DNA of 5,477 nucleotides from an uncultured Ruminococcus sp. Its GTDB lineage: Bacteria; Bacillota; Clostridia; Oscillospirales; Ruminococcaceae. Shown here in pieces: positions 1-5,477 of the stretch. The stretch lies in contig CAMCMW010000138.1 in the NCBI GenBank assembly GCA_945876155.1, positions 1-5,477 of the forward strand. Reading direction: 5' to 3'. The first letter of the stretch is position 1. Every line of letters begins with the position of its first letter. The notes under the pieces were generated by a model. That model ran no database searches, was not told where the DNA came from, and worked only from the letters and a program-made list of their open reading frames with translations. The translations under genes were made by a program, and so were the position numbers.

Positions 1-555
1 TATCACGGTTCTATGAGATATGTTGGTCCGGCAAGACGTGACCTGGGAATCAGAACGGTTTTCAATATCTTAGGACCCCTTGCAAATCCGGCAAACACCG
101 ATTACATTCTCCTGGGCGTTTATGACAAAAACCTCCTTGAACCAATGGCTGGAGTACTCATGAATCTGGGAATCAAACGTGCAATGCTGGTTTACGGAAA
201 CGACAGGCTTGATGAAATCTCAATTTCCGATACAACTTCGGTTTGCGAAATAAAGGACGGCAAAACTTCTTTCTATGAGATAAATCCGGAAGATTACGGC
301 ATGAAAATGGCTGAGAAATCCGAGATTGTTGGTGGTACTGCAACTGAAAACGCAAAAATCACTCTTGGAATACTCAAAGGCGAAATTCAGGGTGCAAAGC
401 GTGATATTGTCCTGCTTAACGCCGGCTGTGCGCTTTACATCACCGGAAAAGCCGGAAGTATTTCCGAGGGAATCAATCTTGCAAAAGCATCAATCGACGG
501 CGGCTGGGCGCTTGCTAAACTTAAACAGCTTATTGAGTATTCAAATAAATTTTAA
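1..555 (+). CDS. trpD: Anthranilate phosphoribosyltransferase, C-terminal part (5' truncated)
   Basis: TrpD transfers the phosphoribosyl group of PRPP to anthranilate, the second committed step of tryptophan synthesis, in the cytoplasm. The frame is open from base 1, reading YHGSM before the first internal Met at 13, so that Met is not the start. The window holds 184 residues, roughly the C-terminal 55% of a family usually about 340 residues long. Family landmarks are visible: the ARRDLGIRTVFN segment (anthranilate-side arginines), the NILGPLANP turn, the LDEIS motif (the Asp-Glu pair binds metal in TrpD enzymes), and a C-terminal NAGCALYITGKA followed by the usual helical end. One oddity is Arg (codon 205-207) directly before LDE, where many homologues have Gly; VYG replaces the common VHG. 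It ends in TAA at 553-555, 2 nt before the next gene, and heads the visible part of the trp operon. Identity is near certain. Confidence 0.96.
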   Translation, partial: YHGSMRYVGPARRDLGIRTVFNILGPLANPANTDYILLGVYDKNLLEPMAGVLMNLGIKRAMLVYGNDRLDEISISDTTSVCEIKDGKTSFYEINPEDYGMKMAEKSEIVGGTATENAKITLGILKGEIQGAKRDIVLLNAGCALYITGKAGSISEGINLAKASIDGGWALAKLKQLIEYSNKF

Positions 556-557
556 AT

Positions 558-830
558 ATGAACTGGACAGTTGTAAAAGAAATACTTTCATATTGGGATA
601 TTACTTTAGGAATCGCAGCTTTAATTATCGGAATTTATAAATGGTATAAGCTGACAATTGAAATTAAAAACCGTTCTGCCTATCTGACAAAAGAGGAAAG
701 ATGGAGATTTCGTATACATGATAAATTCGACTATAAAATGTATGGAGCATTGATAATATTAAGTATTTTATTCATTTACAACAGATTAAAAGGAAATATG
801 CCTAATATAATTCAAATATTTATACCTTGA
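558..830 (+). CDS. Unknown 90-residue membrane microprotein inserted between trpD and trpC
   Basis: I do not recognise this family. The protein has two hydrophobic segments, at about residues 14-30 (DITLGIAALIIGIY) and 61-75 (MYGALIILSILFIY). They are separated by a strongly charged, mostly basic loop (residues 31-60, including TKEERWRFR), and a short hydrophobic tail ends in IIQIFIP. By the positive-inside rule the loop is probably cytoplasmic, giving a helical hairpin in the membrane. The ATG lies 2 nt after the trpD stop, with no good Shine-Dalgarno sequence (the upstream bases are nearly all A/T), so translation may depend on ribosomes finishing trpD. An in-frame stop at 546-548 rules out an earlier start. 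Hand-counted GC is about 27% (75 of 273), against 43-48% in sampled lines of neighbouring trp genes, which suggests a different origin or weak constraint. A spurious frame is possible, but the coherent two-helix topology and the tight fit between trpD and the trpC ribosome site argue for a real gene. Confidence 0.72.
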   Translation: MNWTVVKEILSYWDITLGIAALIIGIYKWYKLTIEIKNRSAYLTKEERWRFRIHDKFDYKMYGALIILSILFIYNRLKGNMPNIIQIFIP

Positions 831-836
831 CATTTG

Positions 837-843
837 AAGGGAG
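837..843 (+). promoter_or_regulatory. Ribosome binding site deciding the trpC start
   Basis: The sequence AAGGGAG sits about 11 nt before the ATG at 855. It supports that ATG as the trpC start, giving an N-terminus MILDEI that matches the usual beginning of the family. The in-frame TTG at 834 overlaps this site and has no Shine-Dalgarno sequence of its own. Confidence 0.75.
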
Positions 844-854
844 TGATTATCACT

Positions 855-1634
855 ATGATTTTAGATGAAATTATTGAAAAAAGAAAAATACAGCTTGAAC
901 GTGAAAAAGCCACAGTTTCTCCGGAAGAAATGAAAGAAAAGGCGCTTGCCATTAAAACTCCGTGCAGGGATTTTTATGCGGCACTCAGAAAAGACGGTCT
1001 TTCCGTTATCTCCGAGGTGAAAAAGGCGTCGCCGTCAAAATCAGTTATCTGCGAGGATTTTCACCCGATTGAAACTGCGGTAAGCTACGAAAAAGCCGGC
1101 GCTGACGCTATATCCTGTCTGACTGAGGAGTTTTATTTCAAAGGCAGCAGCGAGTACCTCAAAGCAATCAGAAAAGCAGTTGACCTGCCCATACTCAGAA
1201 AGGATTTCATTTTTGACGAGTACCAGATATACGAGGCAAGAGTTATAGGTGCAGACGCTGTTCTGCTCATTGCAGCGGTCCTTGACACGGACACCATGAA
1301 CCATTTCAGAGAGCTTGCGGAGTCTCTGGGAATGAACTGCCTTTTTGAGTCCCACAACGAGGAAGAACTGGAAAGTATTCTGAAATGTTCCCCAAAAATT
1401 GTAGGTATCAACAACCGCAATCTCAAAACCTTTGAGGTAAGTCTTGAAAACACAAAGCGCCTTGCCTCCCTTGTTCCGGAAAACTGCGTGGTTGTTTCCG
1501 AAAGCGGTATCGCCTCAAATGAGGACATGAAATTTGTCCGTGAAAACGGTGCAGACGCTGTACTTATCGGTGAAACTCTCATGCGCAGCGGAAATATTTC
1601 AGAAACTATGAAGGCACTGAGGGCGGGCGTATGA
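855..1634 (+). CDS. trpC: Indole-3-glycerol phosphate synthase
   Basis: TrpC closes the indole ring: it converts carboxyphenylamino-deoxyribulose phosphate into indole-3-glycerol phosphate with loss of CO2 and water. The 259-residue length is typical of the monofunctional (beta-alpha)8 barrel enzyme. Residues matching the known active site are in place: Glu54 and Lys56 in SEVKKASPSKS with Ser59, the general acid Lys116 in LRKDFIFDEYQIYEAR, Glu165 in LFESH, Asn186 in GINNRNL, and Glu216/Ser217 in VVSESG. The phosphate-binding end is ADAVLIGETLMRSG. The N-terminal helix before the barrel (residues 1-45) is present. The ATG at 855 is chosen because AAGGGAG precedes it and because the N-terminus fits the family; a TTG at 834 would add seven residues without its own ribosome site. 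The stop overlaps the trpF start as ATGA, so the two are probably coupled. No broken or missing motif is seen. Confidence 0.97.
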   Translation: MILDEIIEKRKIQLEREKATVSPEEMKEKALAIKTPCRDFYAALRKDGLSVISEVKKASPSKSVICEDFHPIETAVSYEKAGADAISCLTEEFYFKGSSEYLKAIRKAVDLPILRKDFIFDEYQIYEARVIGADAVLLIAAVLDTDTMNHFRELAESLGMNCLFESHNEEELESILKCSPKIVGINNRNLKTFEVSLENTKRLASLVPENCVVVSESGIASNEDMKFVRENGADAVLIGETLMRSGNISETMKALRAGV

Positions 1635-2245
1635 AGGTAAAGCTTTGCGGTTTAAGACGTCCTGAGGATATCGGTTATGTAAACGAGTTCAAGCCAGATT
1701 ATGCAGGATTTATCCTCTCCGGCGGCTTTAAAAGAAGTGTTGGCTATGAAATGTTTCTGGCACTGGAAAGTATGCTTGATAAGGACATCAAAAGAGTAGG
1801 GGTTTTCGTCAACGAGCCTATAGAGAGCATTGCGGAAAAATACGCTGATAAGCTTGATGTGATACAGCTTCACGGCGACGAGGACAAAAGCTATTTACAA
1901 CAGCTGAAAAATGTTGTAAACTGTAATATATGGAAAGCAGTCAGAGTGAAAGAGATTTCTGACATTGAAAATGCTGACGGGTACGGTGCAGATATGCTGC
2001 TGCTTGACGCATTCTCCCCTGACAGCTACGGCGGTACCGGAAAAACTGCTGACTACAGCGTAATAAAAAAAGCTGTTTTCAGTACGCCGTTTATGCTGGC
2101 TGGAGGTCTTGACTGCGATAATGTTGAAAACGCTGTCAGAACCGTTTCACCGGACGGAGTTGACATCTCCGGAGGAATCGAAACAGACGGTTTCAAGGAC
2201 AGGGATAAAATCAGAAAATTTATGAAAATTGTCAGGAGTGTGTAA
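1631..2245 (+). CDS. trpF: Phosphoribosylanthranilate isomerase
   Basis: TrpF performs the Amadori rearrangement of phosphoribosylanthranilate to the substrate of TrpC. The 204 residues match the usual size of the monofunctional barrel. The catalytic base and acid are clear: Cys6 in [12 protein letters not shown] and Asp126 in [16 protein letters not shown]. Other family signatures are GVFVNEP (57-63), [10 protein letters not shown] (76-85), the FMLAGGLD strand and the DISGGIET phosphate-binding segment. The loop after strand 2 reads [12 protein letters not shown] rather than the common form with SKR, but keeps the Lys-Arg pair. The ATG overlaps the trpC stop by 4 nt, and GAGGG at 1619-1623, inside trpC, gives a ribosome site 7 nt upstream. 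It is a separate gene here, not fused to trpC as in enteric bacteria. In the pathway it acts before TrpC although it is encoded after it. Confidence 0.96.
   Translation: MKVKLCGLRRPEDIGYVNEFKPDYAGFILSGGFKRSVGYEMFLALESMLDKDIKRVGVFVNEPIESIAEKYADKLDVIQLHGDEDKSYLQQLKNVVNCNIWKAVRVKEISDIENADGYGADMLLLDAFSPDSYGGTGKTADYSVIKKAVFSTPFMLAGGLDCDNVENAVRTVSPDGVDISGGIETDGFKDRDKIRKFMKIVRSV
2234..2238 (+). promoter_or_regulatory. Ribosome binding site deciding the trpB TTG start
   Basis: AGGAG lies 8 nt before the TTG at 2247, inside the end of trpF. This near-ideal spacing picks that TTG over the in-frame TTG at 2229 and GTG at 2238, which lie before or on the site. Confidence 0.8.
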
Positions 2246-2246
2246 C

Positions 2247-3434
2247 TTGAATACAAAGGGTAAATATGGTATTTACGGCGGACAGTACGTTCCGGAAACC
2301 GTAATGAACGCTGTCTGCGAGCTTGAAAAGGCTTATGAGCATTACAGCAAGGATAAACAATTTCAGGAAGAACTGAAAGCACTTTACAGAGATTATGCAG
2401 GCAGACCGTCTATGCTTTACTATGCGGAAAAAATGACAGAAGACTTAGGCGGTGCTAAAATCTACATCAAGAGAGAAGACCTGAATCACACCGGTTCTCA
2501 CAAGATAAACAACGTTTTAGGTCAGATACTGCTTGCAAAGAAAATGGGCAAAAAGCGTATTATCGCTGAAACTGGTGCTGGTCAGCACGGCGTTGCAACA
2601 GCTACTGCGGCAGCACTGTTCAACATGGAATGTGAAGTTTACATGGGTGCAGTGGATATGGAAAGACAGGCGCTGAACGTTTACAGAATGGAGCTTTTAG
2701 GCTCAAAGGTTACTGCTGTTACAAGCGGTACTTCCACTCTTAAAGACGCCGTAAACGAGGCAATGAAGGACTGGGCTACAAACATCGAAACCACTTACTA
2801 TCTCATCGGTTCAGCAATGGGACCTCACCCATATCCCCAGATGGTACGTGACTTCCAGAAGATAATCGGAGAAGAAATAAAGGCACAGCTGCTTGAAAAG
2901 GAAAACCGTCTGCCGGACTGCGTTGTTGCCTGCGTTGGAGGCGGTTCAAACGCAATCGGTGCATTTTATGATTTTATCGGTGACGAAAGCGTTCGCTTAG
3001 TAGGCGCTGAAGCTGCCGGAAAGGGCGTTGAGACCAAGTATCATGCCGCAACTCTGTCAAGAGGAAGAGACGGTATTTTCCACGGAATGAAGTCTGTTTT
3101 CCTCCAGAACTACGAGGGTCAGATTGACGAGGTTTACTCAATTTCGGCTGGCCTTGACTATCCGGGTATCGGTCCGGAACACGCTAATCTTGCAAAGACA
3201 GGCAGGGCGGATTATGTTCCGGTAACCGACGAGGAGGCAGTCTGCGCATTTGAGTATCTTTCCAGAACAGAAGGTATTATCCCGGCAATCGAATCGGCTC
3301 ACGCAGTTGCGGCTGCACTGAAAATCGCACCGACAATGAGCAAAGACCAGATTATGGTCATAAATCTTTCCGGACGAGGCGACAAGGACGTTTATCAGAT
3401 TGCAAGGTACAGAGGAGTGAATATCAGTGAATAG
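2247..3434 (+). CDS. trpB: Tryptophan synthase beta subunit
   Basis: TrpB is the PLP enzyme that condenses indole, channelled from TrpA, with L-serine to give tryptophan; it works as the central dimer of the alpha-beta-beta-alpha complex. The 395 residues agree with the roughly 397 usual for the standard type (TrpB1). Visible landmarks are the N-terminal [11 protein letters not shown], the PLP-binding Lys86 in HTGSHKINN, catalytic Glu108 in AETGAGQHG, the phosphate-binding VGGGSN loop (230-235), [23 protein letters not shown], and the C-terminal LSGRGDKD, where a Ser faces the PLP ring nitrogen. The start is TTG at 2247, one base after the trpF stop and 8 nt after AGGAG; the protein then begins [12 protein letters not shown]. 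Because it has the extended N-terminus and pairs with an adjacent trpA, it is the TrpA-dependent type rather than TrpB2. No defect is seen. Confidence 0.97.
   Translation: MNTKGKYGIYGGQYVPETVMNAVCELEKAYEHYSKDKQFQEELKALYRDYAGRPSMLYYAEKMTEDLGGAKIYIKREDLNHTGSHKINNVLGQILLAKKMGKKRIIAETGAGQHGVATATAAALFNMECEVYMGAVDMERQALNVYRMELLGSKVTAVTSGTSTLKDAVNEAMKDWATNIETTYYLIGSAMGPHPYPQMVRDFQKIIGEEIKAQLLEKENRLPDCVVACVGGGSNAIGAFYDFIGDESVRLVGAEAAGKGVETKYHAATLSRGRDGIFHGMKSVFLQNYEGQIDEVYSISAGLDYPGIGPEHANLAKTGRADYVPVTDEEAVCAFEYLSRTEGIIPAIESAHAVAAALKIAPTMSKDQIMVINLSGRGDKDVYQIARYRGVNISE
3412..3417 (+). promoter_or_regulatory. Ribosome binding site deciding the trpA GTG start
   Basis: GAGGAG within the last codons of trpB stands 9 nt before the GTG at 3427, supporting that GTG as the trpA start. 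Ribosomes ending trpB at 3434 pass directly over this site, which fits coupled synthesis of the two subunits. Confidence 0.78.
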
Positions 3435-4215
3435 AATAGAAAAAAAACTCGGTGAGCTTAAAGAACAGGGCAAAAAGGCACTTATTACCTATGTTACCTG
3501 TGGTGACGGCGGCTATGAGGCTACCGAAAAGGCAGTTTACGAAATGGAGGCGGCTGGTGCTGACATAATTGAACTTGGCGTTCCTTTCTCCGACCCTATC
3601 GCAGAAGGACCGGTAATTCAGGCGGCAAGCGTCAGGGCGCTTTCGGGGGGTACTACTCTTGCCGGAATTTTTGAAATGGTAAAAAGAATCAGACAGAGAA
3701 CAGATATGCCGCTGTTACTGATGCTTTACCTCAATTCGATTTTCGGTTTCGGAACAGAGCGTTTCTTTGATATCTGCGCTGAAATCGGCATTGACGGCGT
3801 TATCATTCCTGATATGCCTTATGAGGAAAAGGACGAGATTCAGCCCTATGCCGACAATCACGACATAATCTCAATCAGCCTTGTAACCCCTACTTCAAAG
3901 GACAGAATTGAAAAAATTGCATCATCGGCAAGAGGCTTTGTTTACTGCGTTTCCTCAACCGGCGTTACCGGAATGCGTTCTTCATTCCAGACGGATTTCA
4001 GCAAGTTTATTTCAGAAATAAAGAAGTATACGGATATCCCCTGCGCTATCGGTTTCGGTATCTCCAACGCTGAACAGGCACACGATATCAAGCAGTACTG
4101 CGACGGTGTAATCGTAGGCAGTGCAGTTGTGAACATCATCGGAAAAGATCCGGAAAACTGCGAAAAGCCGGTATTCGATTTCACTTCATCACTCAGAGAG
4201 GGACTTGACAGATAA
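3427..4215 (+). CDS. trpA: Tryptophan synthase alpha subunit
   Basis: TrpA cleaves indole-3-glycerol phosphate to indole and glyceraldehyde 3-phosphate and passes indole through a tunnel to TrpB. The 262 residues are close to the usual 260-270. The start is GTG at 3427, overlapping the end of trpB by 8 nt, with GAGGAG 9 nt upstream. Catalytic Glu49 lies in [10 protein letters not shown] at exactly the E. coli number. The second catalytic position, Asp60 in E. coli, is Glu60 here (PIAEGP instead of PLADGP). The active-site loop GVTGMRS with Thr181, the preceding Tyr173, the LVTPTS strand, and the [10 protein letters not shown] and [10 protein letters not shown] phosphate-binding segments are all present. 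An eight-A run lies at 3440-3447 near the start. It ends in TAA at 4213-4215, sharing one base with the next start. I am sure of the identity; Glu60 is a conservative change that I believe recurs in Firmicutes TrpA. Confidence 0.97.
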   Translation: MNRIEKKLGELKEQGKKALITYVTCGDGGYEATEKAVYEMEAAGADIIELGVPFSDPIAEGPVIQAASVRALSGGTTLAGIFEMVKRIRQRTDMPLLLMLYLNSIFGFGTERFFDICAEIGIDGVIIPDMPYEEKDEIQPYADNHDIISISLVTPTSKDRIEKIASSARGFVYCVSSTGVTGMRSSFQTDFSKFISEIKKYTDIPCAIGFGISNAEQAHDIKQYCDGVIVGSAVVNIIGKDPENCEKPVFDFTSSLREGLDR

Positions 4216-4472
4216 TGGGTACAAGTGCATCAGAAATATTTGATTTAAGAAATTTTTATTTTTATCAGTCCGGCAATTCCTTTACAGGAAGTCTCGGAAG
4301 TTTCAGCTACAAAATTGTACCCGAATCTGACAAGCTCAGAGCCATGACATGGCATGGTATGCTTTGCTCAGAACTTGCTGAAATGGAACACGAAAAAGAG
4401 TTTCCGTTTACTCAGGAAGGATTCGACGAAATGATAAAGTGGCTTGAAGATACCTATAAAAATCAACAATGA
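4215..4472 (+). CDS. Unknown 85-residue protein, last gene of the trp transcription unit
   Basis: I cannot name a function. The ATG shares one base with the trpA stop (TAATG), so translation is probably coupled; a purine-rich GAGAGGGA ends about 11 nt upstream. The terminator follows its stop within a few bases, so it sits inside the tryptophan transcript. The protein is small, acidic and soluble, with no signal peptide or membrane segment. Its first half looks beta-rich with many aromatic, Gly and Ser residues (FYFYQSGNSFTGSLGSFSYK, residues 14-33), followed by TWHGMLCSELAE (45-56). Its end looks helical (TQEGFDEMIKWLEDTYKNQQ, 66-85). It has a single Cys51 beside Trp46 and His47. I have a faint impression of similar small proteins in other Clostridia, but no family name. 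It might be a passenger using the operon's promoter rather than part of the pathway. Confidence 0.8.
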   Translation: MGTSASEIFDLRNFYFYQSGNSFTGSLGSFSYKIVPESDKLRAMTWHGMLCSELAEMEHEKEFPFTQEGFDEMIKWLEDTYKNQQ

Positions 4473-4478
4473 CAAAAG

Positions 4479-4516
4479 AACGGGACGCCCCCTCTTACAG
4501 AGGACGTCCCGTTTTT
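4479..4516. terminator. Intrinsic terminator, probably bidirectional, between convergent genes
   Basis: A 9-bp perfect stem pairs 4479-4487 (AACGGGACG) with 4505-4513 (CGTCCCGTT). Above a CCC/A internal loop there is a second 5-bp stem, 4491-4495 (CCTCT) with 4499-4503 (AGAGG), closed by a 3-nt TAC loop. A T-run at 4512-4516 follows on the + strand and would end the trp transcript 7 nt after the 85-codon gene. On the - strand the stem is followed by TTCTTTTG, a T-rich if imperfect tract, so the same hairpin can also stop the convergent gene ending at 4545. Confidence 0.92.
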
Positions 4517-4544
4517 ATTCAGAGATAGTGAGAGATGTTTTGAG

Positions 4545-5477
4545 TCAGTCGCATTTGTAAAGGCATTGATTCCTTAGATAGATTGCGGCAATGTTGTCGG
4601 GGTTGACTGGGGATTCAAATTTCCAGTCTGCGATAACCCCTTTTTCATAACCGCTCAGGTCAAAGCTTTGTATACAGGTTCTGCTGCCAAGTCCGCAATA
4701 TTCTGCTGTAACAACAGAATCGTCTTTCATTATAATCTTTAAGTCATTGTCCGATGCCATTGAATCACTGTATATCTCGCTGCCCGCAGCAGAAATTTTC
4801 AGTGGAGTTACAAGCATTTTTTTGATAAAGAATTTGTCGATGCTTACTTCAACAGCCTTGTATTTTTCATAAGTCACTTCAAAAGATTTAACATCTCCGA
4901 AATTAATGGTGAAATTGATATCAGCATATTTGTCAGATTCAAAATCATCGCTTACATCAAATTCACAATCCGGATCTGCTACTAACCTGAAAGACACTTT
5001 ATCACCATTATGAAATGCTTTATATGAAGTAGAAAGTGTTAATTCAATAGTATTTTCACTATACTCTGTATCCCAGGAAATTGTTTTAAGTCCGGTTTCT
5101 ACTCCTAATGCAATAAAATTCTCAGACGGAATTGTATCGGTATAATACTCAATTAATCTGATATCCTCACATTTCATTCCGTCCGGCAGACTGTCAACAT
5201 TGAGCATACAGTAAAGAGTAGTTTCATCAGCAATCATACCCACAGGAGAAAGCTCAATTCCACAGGGACTTTCACAGCTGAAATTTTCAATATCCGCAAT
5301 CAGAGCGGTAACGTCATTGGACATAACAAAGTCGTCCTTTGAGAAGAAACCTCTTATCCAGTCAAAACCGCCGTTTTCAGCGGCAACACCGACAGTACCC
5401 ATAACAAGCACAGCCGCTGCCGCAATTACTGGTATCAGGCGGAAACTCCTGCGGCGTTTCTTTTCAGCCACAGTGTT
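4545..5477 (-). CDS. Membrane-anchored or secreted protein of unknown function, 5' truncated
   Basis: The frame is open to the right edge (310 codons plus stop TGA at 4547-4545), so the true start probably lies outside. The GTG at 5471-5469 is the only visible start codon in the first bases, but is more likely an internal Val. Numbering from that Val, a basic stretch KKRRRSFR (4-11) precedes a hydrophobic segment at about 12-31 (IPVIAAAAVLVMGTVGVAA); the rest is hydrophilic and probably outside the membrane. The segment could be an uncleaved anchor, or a signal peptide cleaved after VAA. The exterior part looks beta-rich and acidic and has nine Cys (66, 70, 88, 101, 169, 259, 266, 303, 307). 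A short basic cytoplasmic side, one helix and a large beta-rich exterior resemble the anti-sigma-factor-like or DUF4179-type proteins common in Ruminococcus relatives. A sigma factor gene upstream would support that, but it is out of view. It converges on the trp operon and is not part of it. Confidence 0.82.
   Translation of the reverse strand, partial: NTVAEKKRRRSFRLIPVIAAAAVLVMGTVGVAAENGGFDWIRGFFSKDDFVMSNDVTALIADIENFSCESPCGIELSPVGMIADETTLYCMLNVDSLPDGMKCEDIRLIEYYTDTIPSENFIALGVETGLKTISWDTEYSENTIELTLSTSYKAFHNGDKVSFRLVADPDCEFDVSDDFESDKYADINFTINFGDVKSFEVTYEKYKAVEVSIDKFFIKKMLVTPLKISAAGSEIYSDSMASDNDLKIIMKDDSVVTAEYCGLGSRTCIQSFDLSGYEKGVIADWKFESPVNPDNIAAIYLRNQCLYKCD

Noticed and set aside
740..811. 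TATAAT-like hexamers (806-811 and near 754) inside the small membrane gene
   Set aside because: The stretch is very AT-rich, so such hexamers are expected by chance. No matching -35 element is at a proper distance.
834..854. TTG at 834 as the trpC start
   Set aside because: It would place the ribosome site AAGGGAG inside the coding region and add residues atypical of the family; ATG at 855 fits better.
827..859. TTGACA at 827-832 with TATGAT at 854-859, a possible internal promoter before trpC
   Set aside because: The spacer is 21 nt, too long for a standard promoter. The TTGA overlaps the end of the small gene and the -10-like bases are the trpC start codon.
1041..1582. Long open frames antisense to trpC
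   Set aside because: They are shadows of a well-identified gene with intact catalytic residues. They have no ribosome site, and their composition looks like mirrored codon bias.
2229..2246. TTG at 2229 or GTG at 2238 as the trpB start
   Set aside because: Both precede or overlap the AGGAG site at 2234-2238, which is ideally placed for TTG at 2247.
3440..3447. Eight-A run near the trpA start as a slippage or frameshift site
   Set aside because: The frame is intact without slippage, no stimulatory hairpin is evident, and Glu-Lys-Lys codons in an A-rich start region explain it.
3645..3650. Six-G run in trpA as a phase-variable tract
   Set aside because: It is short, in frame, and encodes the ordinary SGGTT segment of the enzyme; a housekeeping gene is an unlikely phase-variation target.
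4205..4234. TTGACA at 4205-4210 as a -35 element for the 85-codon gene
   Set aside because: No -10-like hexamer lies about 17 nt downstream. The bases encode the TrpA C-terminus, and coupling to trpA already explains expression.
5469..5471. GTG as the real start of the - strand gene
   Set aside because: The frame continues open to the window edge and no ribosome site can be seen in the remaining six bases, so truncation is the safer reading.

Overview
The window is an almost ordinary biosynthetic segment: the distal part of a tryptophan operon on the + strand, followed by a convergent, 5'-truncated membrane or secreted protein gene on the - strand. The protein sequences, moderate GC with clear Shine-Dalgarno sites, frequent GTG/TTG starts and the small-ORF style suggest a low-to-moderate GC Firmicute, most likely a Clostridia member of the Ruminococcus/Oscillospiraceae type. 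That placement is inference from how the proteins look, not from a search.

Layout: the window opens inside trpD (bases 1-555, C-terminal half). Next come a 90-codon membrane microprotein gene of unknown function (558-830), trpC (855-1634), trpF (1631-2245), trpB (2247-3434), trpA (3427-4215), an 85-codon gene of unknown function (4215-4472), and a strong stem-loop terminator (4479-4516). The opposing gene ends at 4545 and runs off the right edge; it encodes a basic N-terminus, one hydrophobic segment and a cysteine-containing extracytoplasmic domain.

The genes on the + strand form one tightly packed unit. Gaps or overlaps are 2 nt, 24 nt, -4 nt, 1 nt, -8 nt and -1 nt, so all seven are probably co-transcribed and several translationally coupled. 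Together TrpD, TrpC, TrpF, TrpB and TrpA convert anthranilate plus PRPP into tryptophan. The order D-C-F-B-A is the classic Firmicutes order; trpE and trpG would be expected upstream, as would any leader control (T-box or attenuator). None of that lies in the window. The catalytic residues of TrpC, TrpF and TrpB are all recognisable. TrpA has Glu where the E. coli enzyme has the essential Asp60.

I see no undescribed defence, mobile or RNA system. The parts not explained by tryptophan synthesis are the two small unknown genes riding in the operon, above all the very AT-rich membrane hairpin gene between trpD and trpC, and the truncated - strand gene. No tRNA, rRNA, CRISPR, insertion sequence or riboswitch was recognised. 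No stretch over 300 bases lacks a gene.
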